From NCBI GenBank assembly GCA_002320455.1, contig DCKU01000118.1:1-34529 (forward strand): a stretch of 34,529 nt of DNA, in the 5' to 3' direction. Positions 1 to 7,965 of this stretch are shown here, one piece after another. Numbering within the stretch: the stretch's first letter is position 1; each line of letters begins with the position of its first letter. Origin of the DNA: Salinisphaera sp. UBA1666 (GTDB taxonomy: Bacteria; Pseudomonadota; Gammaproteobacteria; Nevskiales; Salinisphaeraceae). The position numbers were made by a program, and so were the translations under genes. Under the pieces are notes generated by a model. That model saw only the letters and a program-made list of their open reading frames with translations. It did no database searches and was not told where the DNA came from.

Positions 1-74
1 CGCGGGCTTGTATTAGGCAGCAATAGGCCCCGGACCAGGGCCGTGATCCGGTTGCCTGGTTCGGTGCCCACGGC

Positions 75-989
75 GTGGCCCGCGAGCAGGTGCTTGCCGA
101 TGCGATCGCGCTGACCGACTCGCCCATCGAGCACGACTTCAAACAGGATGGCCCGCACGTGGTCACCGGCCCGGTGGCAATCGCCGGCGCCGAGCCGGGC
201 GACGTGCTCAAGGTCGACATCCTGGACCTGGCCCCGCGCGTGCCCTACGGCGTGATCTCCAACCGCCACGGCAAGGGCGCTCTGCCCGGCGAGTATCCGC
301 TGACCAAAGCCCAGGCCGAGCCCTCGGCCAAGCATCCGGAGCGCTACGGCAACGTCTCGATCTATACGCCGATCAAGGAAACCGATAACGGCTGGGTTGG
401 CCTGATGTCGGGCCCGGACGAGAAGCCGATCACGTTCCCCCTCAATCCGTTCATGGGACTGATGGGCGTGGCGCCGGATACGGACGCGGCCCCCAGCTCG
501 GTGCCGCCGCTTGCCGTGGGCGGTAACGCCGACATCAACGAGCTGGGCGAAGGGACCACCGTGTATTACCCGATCCGCGTCGACGGCGGGCTGTTCTATA
601 CCGGCGACGGCCACTTCGCCCAGGGCGATGGCGAGGTCGCACTCACGGCGCTGGAAGGCTCCATGCGCGCCACCTTCCGCCTGACGCTGCTCGACGGTGA
701 CGACGACACCGCGAAGATCCCCGGCGGCAATCTGGATCAGATGCTGGGCGAGACCGATACCCACTGGGTCACCGTAGGCCTGGACCCCAGCCTGGACGAG
801 GCCATGAAAGCCGCCACCCGCGAATCGATTCGGTTCCTGCACGACTTCTACGGCATCGATCAGGCCACAGCACTGGCGTATATGTCCGCGGCGACCGATT
901 TCGAGATCTCGCAGGTGGTCGATGCCACCAAGGGCGTCCACGGGCTGATCCGTAAGGCAGATTTCGAGGCCTTGTCCACCGCCGACTGA
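75..989 (+). CDS. Acetamidase/formamidase family protein, 5' end incomplete
   Basis: The product (about 304 residues) has the look of the FmdA/AmdA acetamidase/formamidase family: an early H-x-V-T-G-P-V-A-I segment followed by G-A-E-P-G-D-V-L-K-V, then a long Gly/Pro-rich beta-fold with P-L-A-V-G-G-N-A-D and G-D-G-H-F-A-Q-G-D-G-E-V motifs. Family members hydrolyse short amides to ammonia and an acid, but the substrate here is unknown. The only usable start downstream of the in-frame stop at 24-26 is GTG at 75. Codons 27-74 read through as plausible family sequence (D-Q-G-R-D-P-V-A-W-F), so homology appears to begin upstream of the GTG. The normal N-terminal segment is therefore missing or lies behind a break near positions 20-30. 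This could be a 5'-truncated or frameshifted gene, or an assembly edge. It is transcribed toward the exporter gene and has no visible link to the B12 cluster. Confidence 0.75.
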   Translation: MAREQVLADAIALTDSPIEHDFKQDGPHVVTGPVAIAGAEPGDVLKVDILDLAPRVPYGVISNRHGKGALPGEYPLTKAQAEPSAKHPERYGNVSIYTPIKETDNGWVGLMSGPDEKPITFPLNPFMGLMGVAPDTDAAPSSVPPLAVGGNADINELGEGTTVYYPIRVDGGLFYTGDGHFAQGDGEVALTALEGSMRATFRLTLLDGDDDTAKIPGGNLDQMLGETDTHWVTVGLDPSLDEAMKAATRESIRFLHDFYGIDQATALAYMSAATDFEISQVVDATKGVHGLIRKADFEALSTAD

Positions 990-1029
990 GCCACCGCTTA
1001 TCGGCACGGGCCCGCCGTTGGCGCACAAA

Positions 1030-1054
1030 CGCCGGCCTTTTATAGTGGCCGGCG
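1030..1054 (+). terminator. Hairpin between amidase and exporter genes
   Basis: Perfect 8-bp arms CGCCGGCC and GGCCGGCG flank a 9-nt AT-rich loop. The downstream tract (TCCTTGTTTC) is only moderately T-rich, so this is a possible weak intrinsic terminator for the amidase gene. It could also be a structured leader of the exporter gene, whose ATG lies 24 nt downstream. Confidence 0.35.
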
Positions 1055-1078
1055 TCCTTGTTTCGTCGGCCCCGCGCC

Positions 1079-1699
1079 ATGAGCCTGTCCACGTTATCGA
1101 TCTTCATCCCGACGTTCTTGCTGGTGTCGCTCACGCCGGGGCTGTGCATGACGCTGTCGCTGAGCCTGGGCATGACGGTCGGCGTGGCGCGCGCGGGCTG
1201 GATGATGATCGGCGAGCTGATCGGCGTCGGCACGGTCGCCGTGGCCTCGGTGGTCGGCGTGGCCAGCGTGCTGATGCAGGCGCCGGGCGTGTTCACCGTG
1301 TTCAAGTGGGTCGGCGGCGCGTATCTGGTCTGGCTGGGTATCGAGATGTGGCGCTCTCGCGGCAATCTGGCGATTCCCGAAGTCGCCGACGACGGGCCGG
1401 CCCCGGCGCGTAGCCGCCTGGCGCTACAGGGCCTGGTGACCGCTATCGCCAACCCGAAGGGCTGGGCGTTCTTCATCGCCCTGCTGCCGCCGTTCATCCA
1501 TTTTGATGAGCCGCTGGCCGGCCAGCTCGTGCTGCTGCTGGCCATGATCCTGTCGATCGAGGCGCTGTGTCTGCTGCTCTATGCCAGCGGCGGGCAGGCC
1601 GCGCGCCGGCTGCTGGAACAGCGCGCCAACGTGCGCCTGCTCAATCGTATCGCCGGCTCGTTGATCATGGGCGTGGGAGCTTGGCTGGCGCTGGGCTGA
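1079..1699 (+). CDS. LysE/RhtB-family amino-acid exporter-like protein
   Basis: A 206-residue hydrophobic protein with about six membrane segments. It carries the N-terminal family pattern of the LysE/RhtB translocators, with L-T-P-G-L-C-M-T-L-S near residue 20, a W-x-G-G-A-Y-L-x-W-L-G-I motif near residue 85, and N-P-K-G-W-A-F-F near the middle. Relatives export amino acids such as lysine, threonine or homoserine lactone from the cytoplasm; the substrate cannot be read from sequence. The ATG at 1079 is chosen because translation from it begins directly with the first membrane helix; an upstream in-frame codon at 1058 would only add M-F-R-R-P-R-A. Its 3' end overlaps the convergent btuF gene by 35 nt. 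The adjacent gene is a B12 importer component, but no functional link is evident. Confidence 0.85.
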   Translation: MSLSTLSIFIPTFLLVSLTPGLCMTLSLSLGMTVGVARAGWMMIGELIGVGTVAVASVVGVASVLMQAPGVFTVFKWVGGAYLVWLGIEMWRSRGNLAIPEVADDGPAPARSRLALQGLVTAIANPKGWAFFIALLPPFIHFDEPLAGQLVLLLAMILSIEALCLLLYASGGQAARRLLEQRANVRLLNRIAGSLIMGVGAWLALG

Positions 1700-2630
1700 T
1701 CGCGCTGCGCGTCGTCTCCAGGCCACGACACAACGCCTGCGTGGCATCGGCCATGCGGATCGTCGGCCGGCTGATCGCATCGCGCGCCAGCGTAATAAAA
1801 CGATCGGCCCGCACGGCCGACAACATGTCCACCTGTTGCCAGAACCGATCACGCCCGGCGGCGGGCTCATCCTCGGCGCGGCTGGTTACGATCACGTCCG
1901 GATCACGGGCGATGAGCGATTCGCGGCCCACGCGCGGCGCGGCCACGTCAGCGTCCTCATAGATATTGCGCCCGCCGCACAGCCGAATCGCGGCACCGAT
2001 CATGCTTTGGCCGGCAATGGTGATCAGCGGCTCGGTGGCCACGGCGTAGAACACCGAAACCGGCGCACGCCTGCTGTGGCGCTCTCGAAGCGTGGCCATA
2101 CGCGCGATAAAACGCTCGGCTGCCGCATCGGCGGTGGCGGCTTGCCCGCCAAGCCGGCCCAGGTCTCGCAGCGTGGTCGCGATATCCGCAAACTCGGTCG
2201 GGTCGTCGATATAGACCGGCACGCCCAGCTCGCGCAGCCGGCCGAAGAGATCACCCTCGCTGGCCGGCGCCCAGGCCACCACGAGATCCGGCCGGCGCGC
2301 GAGAATAGCCTCCAGGCTGACCGAGCGATAACCGCCGACGAGGGGGATATCGCGGGCCGCGGGCGGGTAATCGCTGTAGCGCACGGCCCCAACCACCTGC
2401 GCGCCCAACCCGGCCGTAAACAGGTTTTCCACAAGATGCGGGGTCAAGGCGACGATTCGCTGGGCCGGTGCTTCCAGACGCACCCGATGACCCGTGGCAT
2501 CGACCGCTGAAACCTCGGCAACGGCTTGATTCGCCATCAGAAACAGTAGCGCCGCAGCGATCAGGCGCCCGTAGTGTCTGGCGCCGCCAATCAGCCCATA
2601 CGCGCGCCGGCCTGGGACAAGTTTGTGCAT
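1665..2630 (-). CDS. btuF: Periplasmic cobalamin-binding protein BtuF
   Basis: Predicted periplasmic B12-binding component of an ABC importer (321 residues). The N-terminus has basic residues, a hydrophobic stretch (about residues 22-36) and an A-x-A-type cleavage region. The mature part follows the TroA/BtuF fold: R-I-V-A-L-T-P-H-L-V-E-N-L-F near residue 58, then V-G-G-Y-R-S-V-S-L-E-A-I-L-A-R-R-P-D-L-V-V-A-W, typical of siderophore/B12 binding proteins. The ATG is 3 nt past the cobD stop with AGGGG upstream, so it is the last gene of the coupled cobC-cobS-cbiB-cobD-btuF run. Its permease and ATPase partners are at 8476-10241, in the same strand orientation but in another gene block. A haem or siderophore ligand is less likely given the B12 neighbourhood. 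Confidence 0.87.
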   Translation of the reverse strand: MHKLVPGRRAYGLIGGARHYGRLIAAALLFLMANQAVAEVSAVDATGHRVRLEAPAQRIVALTPHLVENLFTAGLGAQVVGAVRYSDYPPAARDIPLVGGYRSVSLEAILARRPDLVVAWAPASEGDLFGRLRELGVPVYIDDPTEFADIATTLRDLGRLGGQAATADAAAERFIARMATLRERHSRRAPVSVFYAVATEPLITIAGQSMIGAAIRLCGGRNIYEDADVAAPRVGRESLIARDPDVIVTSRAEDEPAAGRDRFWQQVDMLSAVRADRFITLARDAISRPTIRMADATQALCRGLETTRSAISPAPAKLPRP

Positions 2631-2633
2631 AAC

Positions 2634-3644
2634 TCAGGGCCCCTGTGGATAATCGCGGGCATGACATAGCGCAGACGCCAGCCGATCACGCTGTGCCAGC
2701 TTGACCAGGCCGAAGCGCAGCCAGCGTCGATCGTCGCCCAGGCGCGTCAATACGCCCCGGCGTGCCAGAGCCGTATGCCAGGCCGGAGCCGCATCGGGCG
2801 ACTCAAAACAGGCGGTGACGAACAATCCGCCCGAGGCCAGGCGCGCTTCGGGCATATGCTCGGCCAGCCGGTCGAGCAGCCAGGCGCTGCCCTCGGCGAT
2901 GCGTTCACGCTGGGCGGCCTGCCAGGCATCGTCGGCCAGCGCCCGGGCCCCGACCCAGCGGGCCGGGTGCGATACGCCCCACGGCTCGACCCGACGGGCG
3001 AGGCCCGCCAACGCCTCGGGCGCGCCGATCACAAAACCCAGCCTGAGTCCGGCCAGCCCGAAGAACTTGCCCACCGAGCGCAGCGTGATCGCGGTCTCGG
3101 GCAGCGTCGGCGGCTCGGGCGCGCAGTCCAGAAACGCGGCGTCCACGATCAACCGCCCGGGGCCCAAACGATCCGCGATGGTCTGACAGTCGTCGCTGGT
3201 GGGCATATCGGCCAGCGGGTTGTTCGGGGCCAGCAGCACGGCATAGTCCAGCCCGTCGGCCGTCGCACGAAGCTCTTCAGGCGTGTCGTAATACACCGGC
3301 GTATGCCCGGCCATCTGCCAGGCACGGGCATGCTCACGATAGCCGATACGCGGCAGGCCGACGCGACCGGGCGGATACTGCTCGGGCAAGGCGCGAATCG
3401 CGAACTGGCTGCCGGGCACGGCCACCATCCGCTCGGCGGGTTGGCGATAATAGCCGGCCGCGGCGGCCAGCAAGCCGTCGTCGGCCTCCGGCAGACGCGC
3501 CCAGACATGTTCCGGCACCGTCGGCACCGGCCACGACCAAGGCGCGATACCGGTCGATACGTCCAGCCAGTCGGCCAGTGGAATCCGGCTTGCAGCCGCG
3601 GCTGCGCGCAGCGCCCCGCCGTGAGGCATATGGGGCGCGTTCAC
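2634..3644 (-). CDS. cobD: Threonine-phosphate decarboxylase (CobD/CobC type)
   Basis: A 336-residue class-I PLP aminotransferase-fold protein. Opening motifs H-G-G and W-L-D-V-S-T-G-I-A-P-W match L-threonine-O-3-phosphate decarboxylase, which makes (R)-1-amino-2-propanol phosphate, the linker between corrin ring and nucleotide loop. The N-N-P motif (A-P-N-N-P-L-A) and the PLP-lysine context S-V-G-K-F-F-G-L-A-G-L-R-L-G-F are visible. It overlaps the stop of cbiB by 4 nt (ATGA), which suggests translational coupling; CbiB uses the product of this enzyme. Naming differs between systems: cobD in Salmonella, cobC in Pseudomonas denitrificans. Confidence 0.92.
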   Translation of the reverse strand: MNAPHMPHGGALRAAAAASRIPLADWLDVSTGIAPWSWPVPTVPEHVWARLPEADDGLLAAAAGYYRQPAERMVAVPGSQFAIRALPEQYPPGRVGLPRIGYREHARAWQMAGHTPVYYDTPEELRATADGLDYAVLLAPNNPLADMPTSDDCQTIADRLGPGRLIVDAAFLDCAPEPPTLPETAITLRSVGKFFGLAGLRLGFVIGAPEALAGLARRVEPWGVSHPARWVGARALADDAWQAAQRERIAEGSAWLLDRLAEHMPEARLASGGLFVTACFESPDAAPAWHTALARRGVLTRLGDDRRWLRFGLVKLAQRDRLASALCHARDYPQGP

Positions 3645-4558
3645 AGCAGTCCCCAGAGCACGACCAACCCGGCCACCAGGGCAACCGTGCGATCCACCAA
3701 CGCCAGCGCGCGTTCGATATCACCGGCCGCGGGCGGTCGGCCGCAGCCGATGTCCGGTTTTTCCTGCCAGCGGCCGTGATAGACGGCCGGCCCGCCGAGC
3801 GTAACGCCGAGCGCGCCGGCCCCGGCACACATCACCGGGCCGGCGTTGGGGCTGGCACACACTGCGGCCTGCTCACGCCAGCAGCGCCGGGCCACGGCCC
3901 CGCCAAAGACCACAAAAGTGGCCGCGGTCAACCGGGCCGCGGGCCAGTTCAGAACATCGTCCAGCTTGGCCGCAGGCTGCCCGAAGGCCGCAAAACGCGC
4001 GGTGCGATAGCCCCACATGGCATCCAGCGTATTGGCCAGCCGATGCGCGGTCACGGCCGCCGCGGCCCCGGCCGGGCCGGCCAGGCTACCAATAGCCGCC
4101 CAGACCAGCGGGGCCGTGATCGCATCGGCGCTGTTTTCCAGCACCGACTCGATGGTGGCACGACGCAGCGCGACCTCGTCCATCGCATCGGTATCGCGAG
4201 ACACGAGACAGCTCGTGGCCGTGCGCGCGGTCATCAGATCGCCGGCTGCCAGCGCTGTGGCCACCGGGCGAGCGTGATCGGCCAGCGCACGCCGGCCCAC
4301 GGACAACCAGATCAGCGCGGCCACCGCGGCCCACGCCGGCAGCGGTGCCAAGAACGTCACGAGCAGTGCGACGACAAGCGCCGGTCCGCCGACCAGCAGT
4401 GCCGTAGCCTGGGCACCGCGGATTATCGTCCCGTCGTTGCGTGCCCGCTCCAGGCGCTCGGCCACGCCGCCAAAGACAACCAGCGGATGCCAGCCGCGCG
4501 GCTCGCCGTAGCCGGCATCTGCTGCCAGGCCGGCCAATACCGCCAGCATCAAGCCCAC
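3641..4558 (-). CDS. cbiB: Adenosylcobinamide-phosphate synthase CbiB
   Basis: Integral membrane protein of 305 residues that condenses adenosylcobyric acid with aminopropanol phosphate to form adenosylcobinamide phosphate. Diagnostic features are the N-terminal D-x-x-x-G-E-P-x-x-x-H-P-L-V, the central L-V-S-R-D-T motif and E-S-V-L-E-N-S-A-D-A-I-T-A-P-L, and R-L-A-N-T-L-D-A-M-W-G-Y. Several hydrophobic helices are spread along the chain. It overlaps cobS by 10 nt upstream and cobD by 4 nt downstream, so the three are probably co-translated. In the P. denitrificans naming scheme this gene is called cobD, which can cause confusion with its neighbour. Confidence 0.93.
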   Translation of the reverse strand: MGLMLAVLAGLAADAGYGEPRGWHPLVVFGGVAERLERARNDGTIIRGAQATALLVGGPALVVALLVTFLAPLPAWAAVAALIWLSVGRRALADHARPVATALAAGDLMTARTATSCLVSRDTDAMDEVALRRATIESVLENSADAITAPLVWAAIGSLAGPAGAAAAVTAHRLANTLDAMWGYRTARFAAFGQPAAKLDDVLNWPAARLTAATFVVFGGAVARRCWREQAAVCASPNAGPVMCAGAGALGVTLGGPAVYHGRWQEKPDIGCGRPPAAGDIERALALVDRTVALVAGLVVLWGLL

Positions 4559-5334
4559 GTCGCTGCCCCGCCCCAGGCCACGACAATCAACAACAGCGCC
4601 TCAACCAACTCAATCAGCCCGCCCGTGGTATCGCCGGTATAGCCGCCGATCCGTGCCGTCCAGAGCCGCCGCCAGCCTACCGTCGCCGCCAGTGCCACAA
4701 ACGCCAGCCCAAGCGCACCGACAACCGATAACAACAGCGCGGTGACGATCAGCGACAAACCGATCGAGCCCCAGATCGCCGGGCGCGACGCCCAGGCGGC
4801 CTGGTCGGTGGCGATGCCGTTACCACGCCGATAGGCCGTATGGGTCATCAAGCCCGCCGCGGCCGCTCGGGCCGCCAGCGGCACCGCCACGAGCAGCAGC
4901 GCGCCGGCGCTGGTCGTCCGTATATCGCCCAACACCACGACGAGCGCTGCAAATTTGGTCAGCAGCACGAGCACGAGCGCGATGATCGCCATGGGCCCGG
5001 CGGTCGGCTCGCGCATCACCGCCAACGTGCGCTCGGGGTCGCCGTGGCCGGCGAACGCGCCGTCGGTGCAGTCGGCCAAGCCGTCCAGATGCAGCCCGCC
5101 GGTCAGGCCCACCCAGACGATAAGCACCACGACGGCGGCCACCGCCGGCGGCGCCCCGTGGGTTATCGAGGCGAGGATCGCCAGCAGGCTCCCGATAAGC
5201 GCCCCTACCCAGGGGTACCAGGCCACCGACCGGCCTTGATCCCGCGGCGTGATCGGCGCACCGATCAGTCGCGCCACCGGCAGCGTGGTCAACAACACCA
5301 GAGCCAGCCATAGCGGGCGCAGGTGACGTGTCAT
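4549..5334 (-). CDS. cobS: Adenosylcobinamide-GDP ribazoletransferase CobS
   Basis: Polytopic membrane enzyme (261 residues) that joins alpha-ribazole or its 5'-phosphate to adenosylcobinamide-GDP, giving adenosylcobalamin or its phosphate. The family signature G-G-L-H-L-D-G-L-A-D-C-T-D-G near residue 80 is followed by G-H-G-D-P-E-R-T-L-A-V-M-R-E-P-T-A-G-P-M-A. About six to seven hydrophobic segments follow. The ATG overlaps the cobC stop by 4 nt and its own end overlaps cbiB by 10 nt. Length is normal for the family and no active-site change is noticed. Confidence 0.94.
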   Translation of the reverse strand: MTRHLRPLWLALVLLTTLPVARLIGAPITPRDQGRSVAWYPWVGALIGSLLAILASITHGAPPAVAAVVVLIVWVGLTGGLHLDGLADCTDGAFAGHGDPERTLAVMREPTAGPMAIIALVLVLLTKFAALVVVLGDIRTTSAGALLLVAVPLAARAAAAGLMTHTAYRRGNGIATDQAAWASRPAIWGSIGLSLIVTALLLSVVGALGLAFVALAATVGWRRLWTARIGGYTGDTTGGLIELVEALLLIVVAWGGAATWA

Positions 5335-5966
5335 ACCGCGTTGTCGAGGTTATAGCCCATCAGCCGGGCCATCTGATGCTCGCCCTGGCCATCCGGGGCG
5401 TGGGTCACGTCAATCCGGGCCCGACAGCCATACGGCATACCAAAGCGATTGGTCGCGCCCAGCGGCACGTCCAGCACGTGACTGACCAGATTACGAATCA
5501 CCCCGCCGTGGCAGACCAGCAATACGTGCTCGCCTTTGTAGGCCGCGACCAGTTCTGCCCAGGCCTCGGCCACGCGTGCTCGAATATCGGGCAGGCCCTC
5601 GGCGTTCGGCGGCGCATGATTGCCCGGGTCCGTATACCAGGCTCGCGCGGCCTCGAAATGGTTGTCCCAGATTTCCTGAATCGGTCGGCCTTCCCAGTCG
5701 CCGAAGTTCATCTCGCGAAAACGCGCATCTACCGTTACCGGCAGCCCGCGCTCATGCCCCAACCAATCCGCAAACGCCCGACACCGAATCAACGGCGAGG
5801 TCACGATCATGTCCCAACCGGACAGCGCCCCCGTTACCCGCTTCAACCGCGCCCAACCGTCTTCAGACAGCGCCACGTCCGTCGAGCCCCGAAAGATACT
5901 GCCGCCCTCGCACTCGGCATGACGCAGGATATCGACCTGCGTCGTCGGCATATTGAATTCCGCCAT
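5331..5966 (-). CDS. cobC: Histidine phosphatase, probable alpha-ribazole-5'-phosphate phosphatase
   Basis: A 211-residue histidine phosphatase-superfamily protein. The phosphohistidine motif is L-R-H-A-E rather than the commoner R-H-G-E, which is tolerated in this superfamily. Further conserved elements are the S-P-L-I-R-C-R basic motif, E-M-N-F-G-D-W-E-G with its acid residues, and the second histidine in L-L-V-C-H-G-G-V-I-R. CobC removes the 5'-phosphate from alpha-ribazole phosphate or cobalamin phosphate in lower-loop assembly. Being first in the coupled run with cobS-cbiB-cobD-btuF supports that role over a generic phosphoglycerate mutase. ATG at 5966 or at 5951 (M-P-T-T-Q) could both be used; the second starts closer to the first beta strand. 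Confidence 0.85.
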   Translation of the reverse strand: MAEFNMPTTQVDILRHAECEGGSIFRGSTDVALSEDGWARLKRVTGALSGWDMIVTSPLIRCRAFADWLGHERGLPVTVDARFREMNFGDWEGRPIQEIWDNHFEAARAWYTDPGNHAPPNAEGLPDIRARVAEAWAELVAAYKGEHVLLVCHGGVIRNLVSHVLDVPLGATNRFGMPYGCRARIDVTHAPDGQGEHQMARLMGYNLDNAV

Positions 5967-6170
5967 GCGCGCTTCCCTGGATGAAATGAACAGCCGCGAG
6001 CGGCTGTCGATCTAAGTGAGTCAGCGCGGAGGTTAACGTAGAAACGCCGCTCCGCGATTGCGCCATGCGCTTCCACGGCTTGCCCGCTTTCTCGGCGTTC
6101 GCTGTTCATGCCAACACGGTCCGATGTCGCAAAAGCGCCGAGTGGCTTGCCCGTCAGATCCGCCCAAGAC
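5967..6170. other. Intergenic region upstream of cobC, no gene seen
   Basis: This stretch must hold the promoter for the - strand cobC operon. An 8-bp-arm hairpin (ACAGCCGC / GCGGCTGT, 5990-6007) lies about 25 nt upstream of the cobC start. I looked for a cobalamin riboswitch on the - strand and found no B12 box or G-C-C-A-C-T-G/G-G-G-A-A-G-G pair like that upstream of btuB. No small coding region is convincing. Confidence 0.4.
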
Positions 6171-6192
6171 TAAACTAAATGAACTTAGTTCA
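6171..6192. promoter_or_regulatory. Palindrome upstream of toxin-antitoxin pair, likely autoregulatory operator
   Basis: Arms TAAACTAA and TTAGTTCA form an inverted repeat (7 of 8 positions pair) around a 6-nt spacer, 13 nt before the antitoxin ATG. Phd/YefM antitoxins typically bind such short palindromes over their own promoter. The AT-rich sequence stands out from the GC-rich surroundings. The operator role is inferred from position and symmetry. Confidence 0.5.
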
Positions 6193-6205
6193 GTCGAGCC
6201 GTTAC

Positions 6206-6448
6206 ATGAATACCTTTAATATTCACGAAGCAAAGACCCATCTCTCGCGCCTGATCGACGATGCCGCCAACGGCGAGCCCTTTGTCATCGCCAAGGCCGG
6301 CAAACCGCTCGTCAAGGTCAGCGCTCTGACTTCGCCCGGCGATAAACACCGCTCGCGTATCGGCTTCATGGCGGGTGAATTCGACGTCCCCGATGATTTC
6401 GACCAGCTGGGTGCAGACACCATCGACGACATGTTCTACACATCGTGA
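6206..6448 (+). CDS. Phd/YefM-family antitoxin
   Basis: An 80-residue protein starting M-N-T-F-N-I-H-E-A-K-T-H-L-S-R-L-I, the standard N-terminal DNA-binding and dimerisation motif of Phd/YefM antitoxins, then G-E-P-F-V-I-A-K-A-G-K-P-L-V-K-V. The C-terminal third (acidic, ending D-D-M-F-Y-T-S) would be the toxin-neutralising tail. The ATG at 6206 is preferred over the in-frame ATG at 6179, which falls inside the palindrome and lies before the conserved start. Its stop overlaps the GTG start of the PIN-domain toxin, the usual coupled antitoxin-toxin arrangement. The pair runs against the flanking B12 genes and is probably a horizontal insertion. Confidence 0.9.
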   Translation: MNTFNIHEAKTHLSRLIDDAANGEPFVIAKAGKPLVKVSALTSPGDKHRSRIGFMAGEFDVPDDFDQLGADTIDDMFYTS

Positions 6449-6831
6449 TTATCCTGCTGGATACCCATCTCCTGCTATGGGCCGCCACGGGTTCAAGCAA
6501 GCTCTCGCGAAAAGCCACCGACCTCATACAGGACGAAACCAACCAGCTCCTGTTCAGTGCGGCCAGCATCTGGGAAGTGGCCATTAAAACCGGCCTCGAT
6601 CGACCGGACTTCAAAGTGCCGGCCGGCCGGCTTCGGCGCGCCCTGTTCGACAACGGCTACGACGAGCTGCCGATCAGCGGACGCCACACTGCGGCAGTCG
6701 CCAATCTGCCCAATTTCCACAAAGACCCGTTCGATCGGATTCTGATCGCGCAGGCACAGGTCGAAGACCTGATGCTATGCACCAGCGATAGCCGGGTAGC
6801 GACGTATCCAGGCAACATCGAACACGTTTAG
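6445..6831 (+). CDS. PIN-domain toxin (VapC-like ribonuclease)
   Basis: A 128-residue PIN-domain protein. The acidic metal-binding residues are in place: D6 in L-L-D-T-H-L-L-L-W, E44 in S-I-W-E-V-A-I-K, D94 and D97 in H-K-D-P-F-D-R-I-L-I-A-Q-A, and D115 near the C-terminus. Such toxins are Mg-dependent ribonucleases that cut tRNA or rRNA and arrest translation; the target here is unknown. The GTG start overlaps the antitoxin stop by 4 nt. It converges on cobT with a 63-nt gap that shows no strong terminator. The operon looks intact. Confidence 0.9.
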   Translation: MIILLDTHLLLWAATGSSKLSRKATDLIQDETNQLLFSAASIWEVAIKTGLDRPDFKVPAGRLRRALFDNGYDELPISGRHTAAVANLPNFHKDPFDRILIAQAQVEDLMLCTSDSRVATYPGNIEHV

Positions 6832-6894
6832 CGCAGAACTTGCAGGTGACGGGCCGGTTCGATTTTGGTGCGCCGCGTCGTACGGATGCGCCCC

Positions 6895-7965
6895 TCAGGT
6901 CAATCCAGTCTCAGCGAACGTAGCCATCCCCGCATGCAGGGCCAAGGCATTCTGAATGACAGGAACCGCCATCATCGCGCCGCTGCCCTCGCCCAGGCGC
7001 ATATCCAGATCGAGCAAGGGACGAGCATTTAGATCGGTGAGTACTTGGGCATGGCCGGCCTCGGCGGAGCGGTGGCCGTAGACGAGCCAGTCGGCCACGC
7101 TTGGGTTGAGGCGCACGGCGGCGAGTGCGGCGACGCTGGCGATGAAGCCGTCGACGACGACGGGCACGCGGCGTTGGGCAGCGGCGATGTATGCGCCGAC
7201 GAGGGCAGCGATTTCCAGGCCGCCGAGGCAGCGCAAGACGGCCCATGTGGCTTCGGGCGCCTCCAGGCCGGCCCAGGCGGGTGCATGGCGGGCCAGGCCG
7301 ATATCGACGGCGGCTTGTTTGGCGGCCAGGCCCGTGTCGTCGACGCCGGTACCGCGGCCGACGACGGCGGCCCCGTCGCGGTCGGTGAGTGCGGCATAGA
7401 TGGCAGCCGCGCTGGTGGTGTTGGCGATGCCCATGTCGCCGCCGACGAACAGCGATGCCTCGGGGGCCACGGCTTCGGCACCGGCGGACAGCGCTGCGAC
7501 AAGCGTGGCCTCTGCCATCGCTGGGCCTTGGGTGAAGTCGGCCGTGCCAGGGGCCAGGTCGTGGTTGATGACGCCGGGCACGTGGGCCGTCGGGCTGACG
7601 GTGCCGAGATTGACGATCTGCATATCGGCGCCGCAGCGGCCGGCCAGTACGGCGACGGCGGCGCCACCGCCAGCGAAATTGGCGATCATCTGTGCGGTCA
7701 CGCTTTGTGGAAAGGCCGATACGCCGCGGGCCGCGACGCCGTGGTCACCGGCGAAAATCGCCAAGCCGATGCGATCGATGACCGGCACGGGGCGGCCCTG
7801 CCAGCCCGCGAAATCCACCGCGAGTGCTTCCAGCCGGCCGAGCGCGCCCGGCGGTTTGGTCAGCTCGGCCTGGCGAGCTTCGGCGGCCGCGCGGGCAGCG
7901 CGATCCACGGCCACGGCCGGATTGTATAGCCAAGCCCGATCGGGCAAATGGGCAGCCTGTGTCAT
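6895..7965 (-). CDS. cobT: Nicotinate-nucleotide:dimethylbenzimidazole phosphoribosyltransferase CobT
   Basis: A 356-residue CobT. It makes alpha-ribazole 5'-phosphate from nicotinate mononucleotide and dimethylbenzimidazole. Landmarks: T-K-P-P-G-A-L-G-R-L-E near residue 36, F-A-G-D-H-G-V-A near 70, N-L-G-T-V, G-G-D-M-G-I-A-N-T-T-S-A-A-A, G-R-G-T-G-V-D-D, and the C-terminal R-L-G-E-G-S-G-A-M that holds the catalytic glutamate. Start ATG 7965 overlaps the cobU stop by 4 nt and matches the family N-terminus; the open frame extends further upstream only as antisense-like sequence inside cobU. It is the last gene of the cobQ-btuC-btuD-cobU-cobT run. The toxin-antitoxin pair separates it from cobC. 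Confidence 0.94.
   Translation of the reverse strand: MTQAAHLPDRAWLYNPAVAVDRAARAAAEARQAELTKPPGALGRLEALAVDFAGWQGRPVPVIDRIGLAIFAGDHGVAARGVSAFPQSVTAQMIANFAGGGAAVAVLAGRCGADMQIVNLGTVSPTAHVPGVINHDLAPGTADFTQGPAMAEATLVAALSAGAEAVAPEASLFVGGDMGIANTTSAAAIYAALTDRDGAAVVGRGTGVDDTGLAAKQAAVDIGLARHAPAWAGLEAPEATWAVLRCLGGLEIAALVGAYIAAAQRRVPVVVDGFIASVAALAAVRLNPSVADWLVYGHRSAEAGHAQVLTDLNARPLLDLDMRLGEGSGAMMAVPVIQNALALHAGMATFAETGLT

Noticed and set aside
5331..5966. Loss of activity of CobC because the motif reads R-H-A instead of R-H-G
   Set aside because: Alanine at this place is common in active histidine phosphatases, and all other catalytic residues are visible.
5967..6178. Cobalamin riboswitch upstream of cobC
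   Set aside because: A GCCACTC-like string occurs on the - strand, but the B12 box and other conserved blocks are missing.
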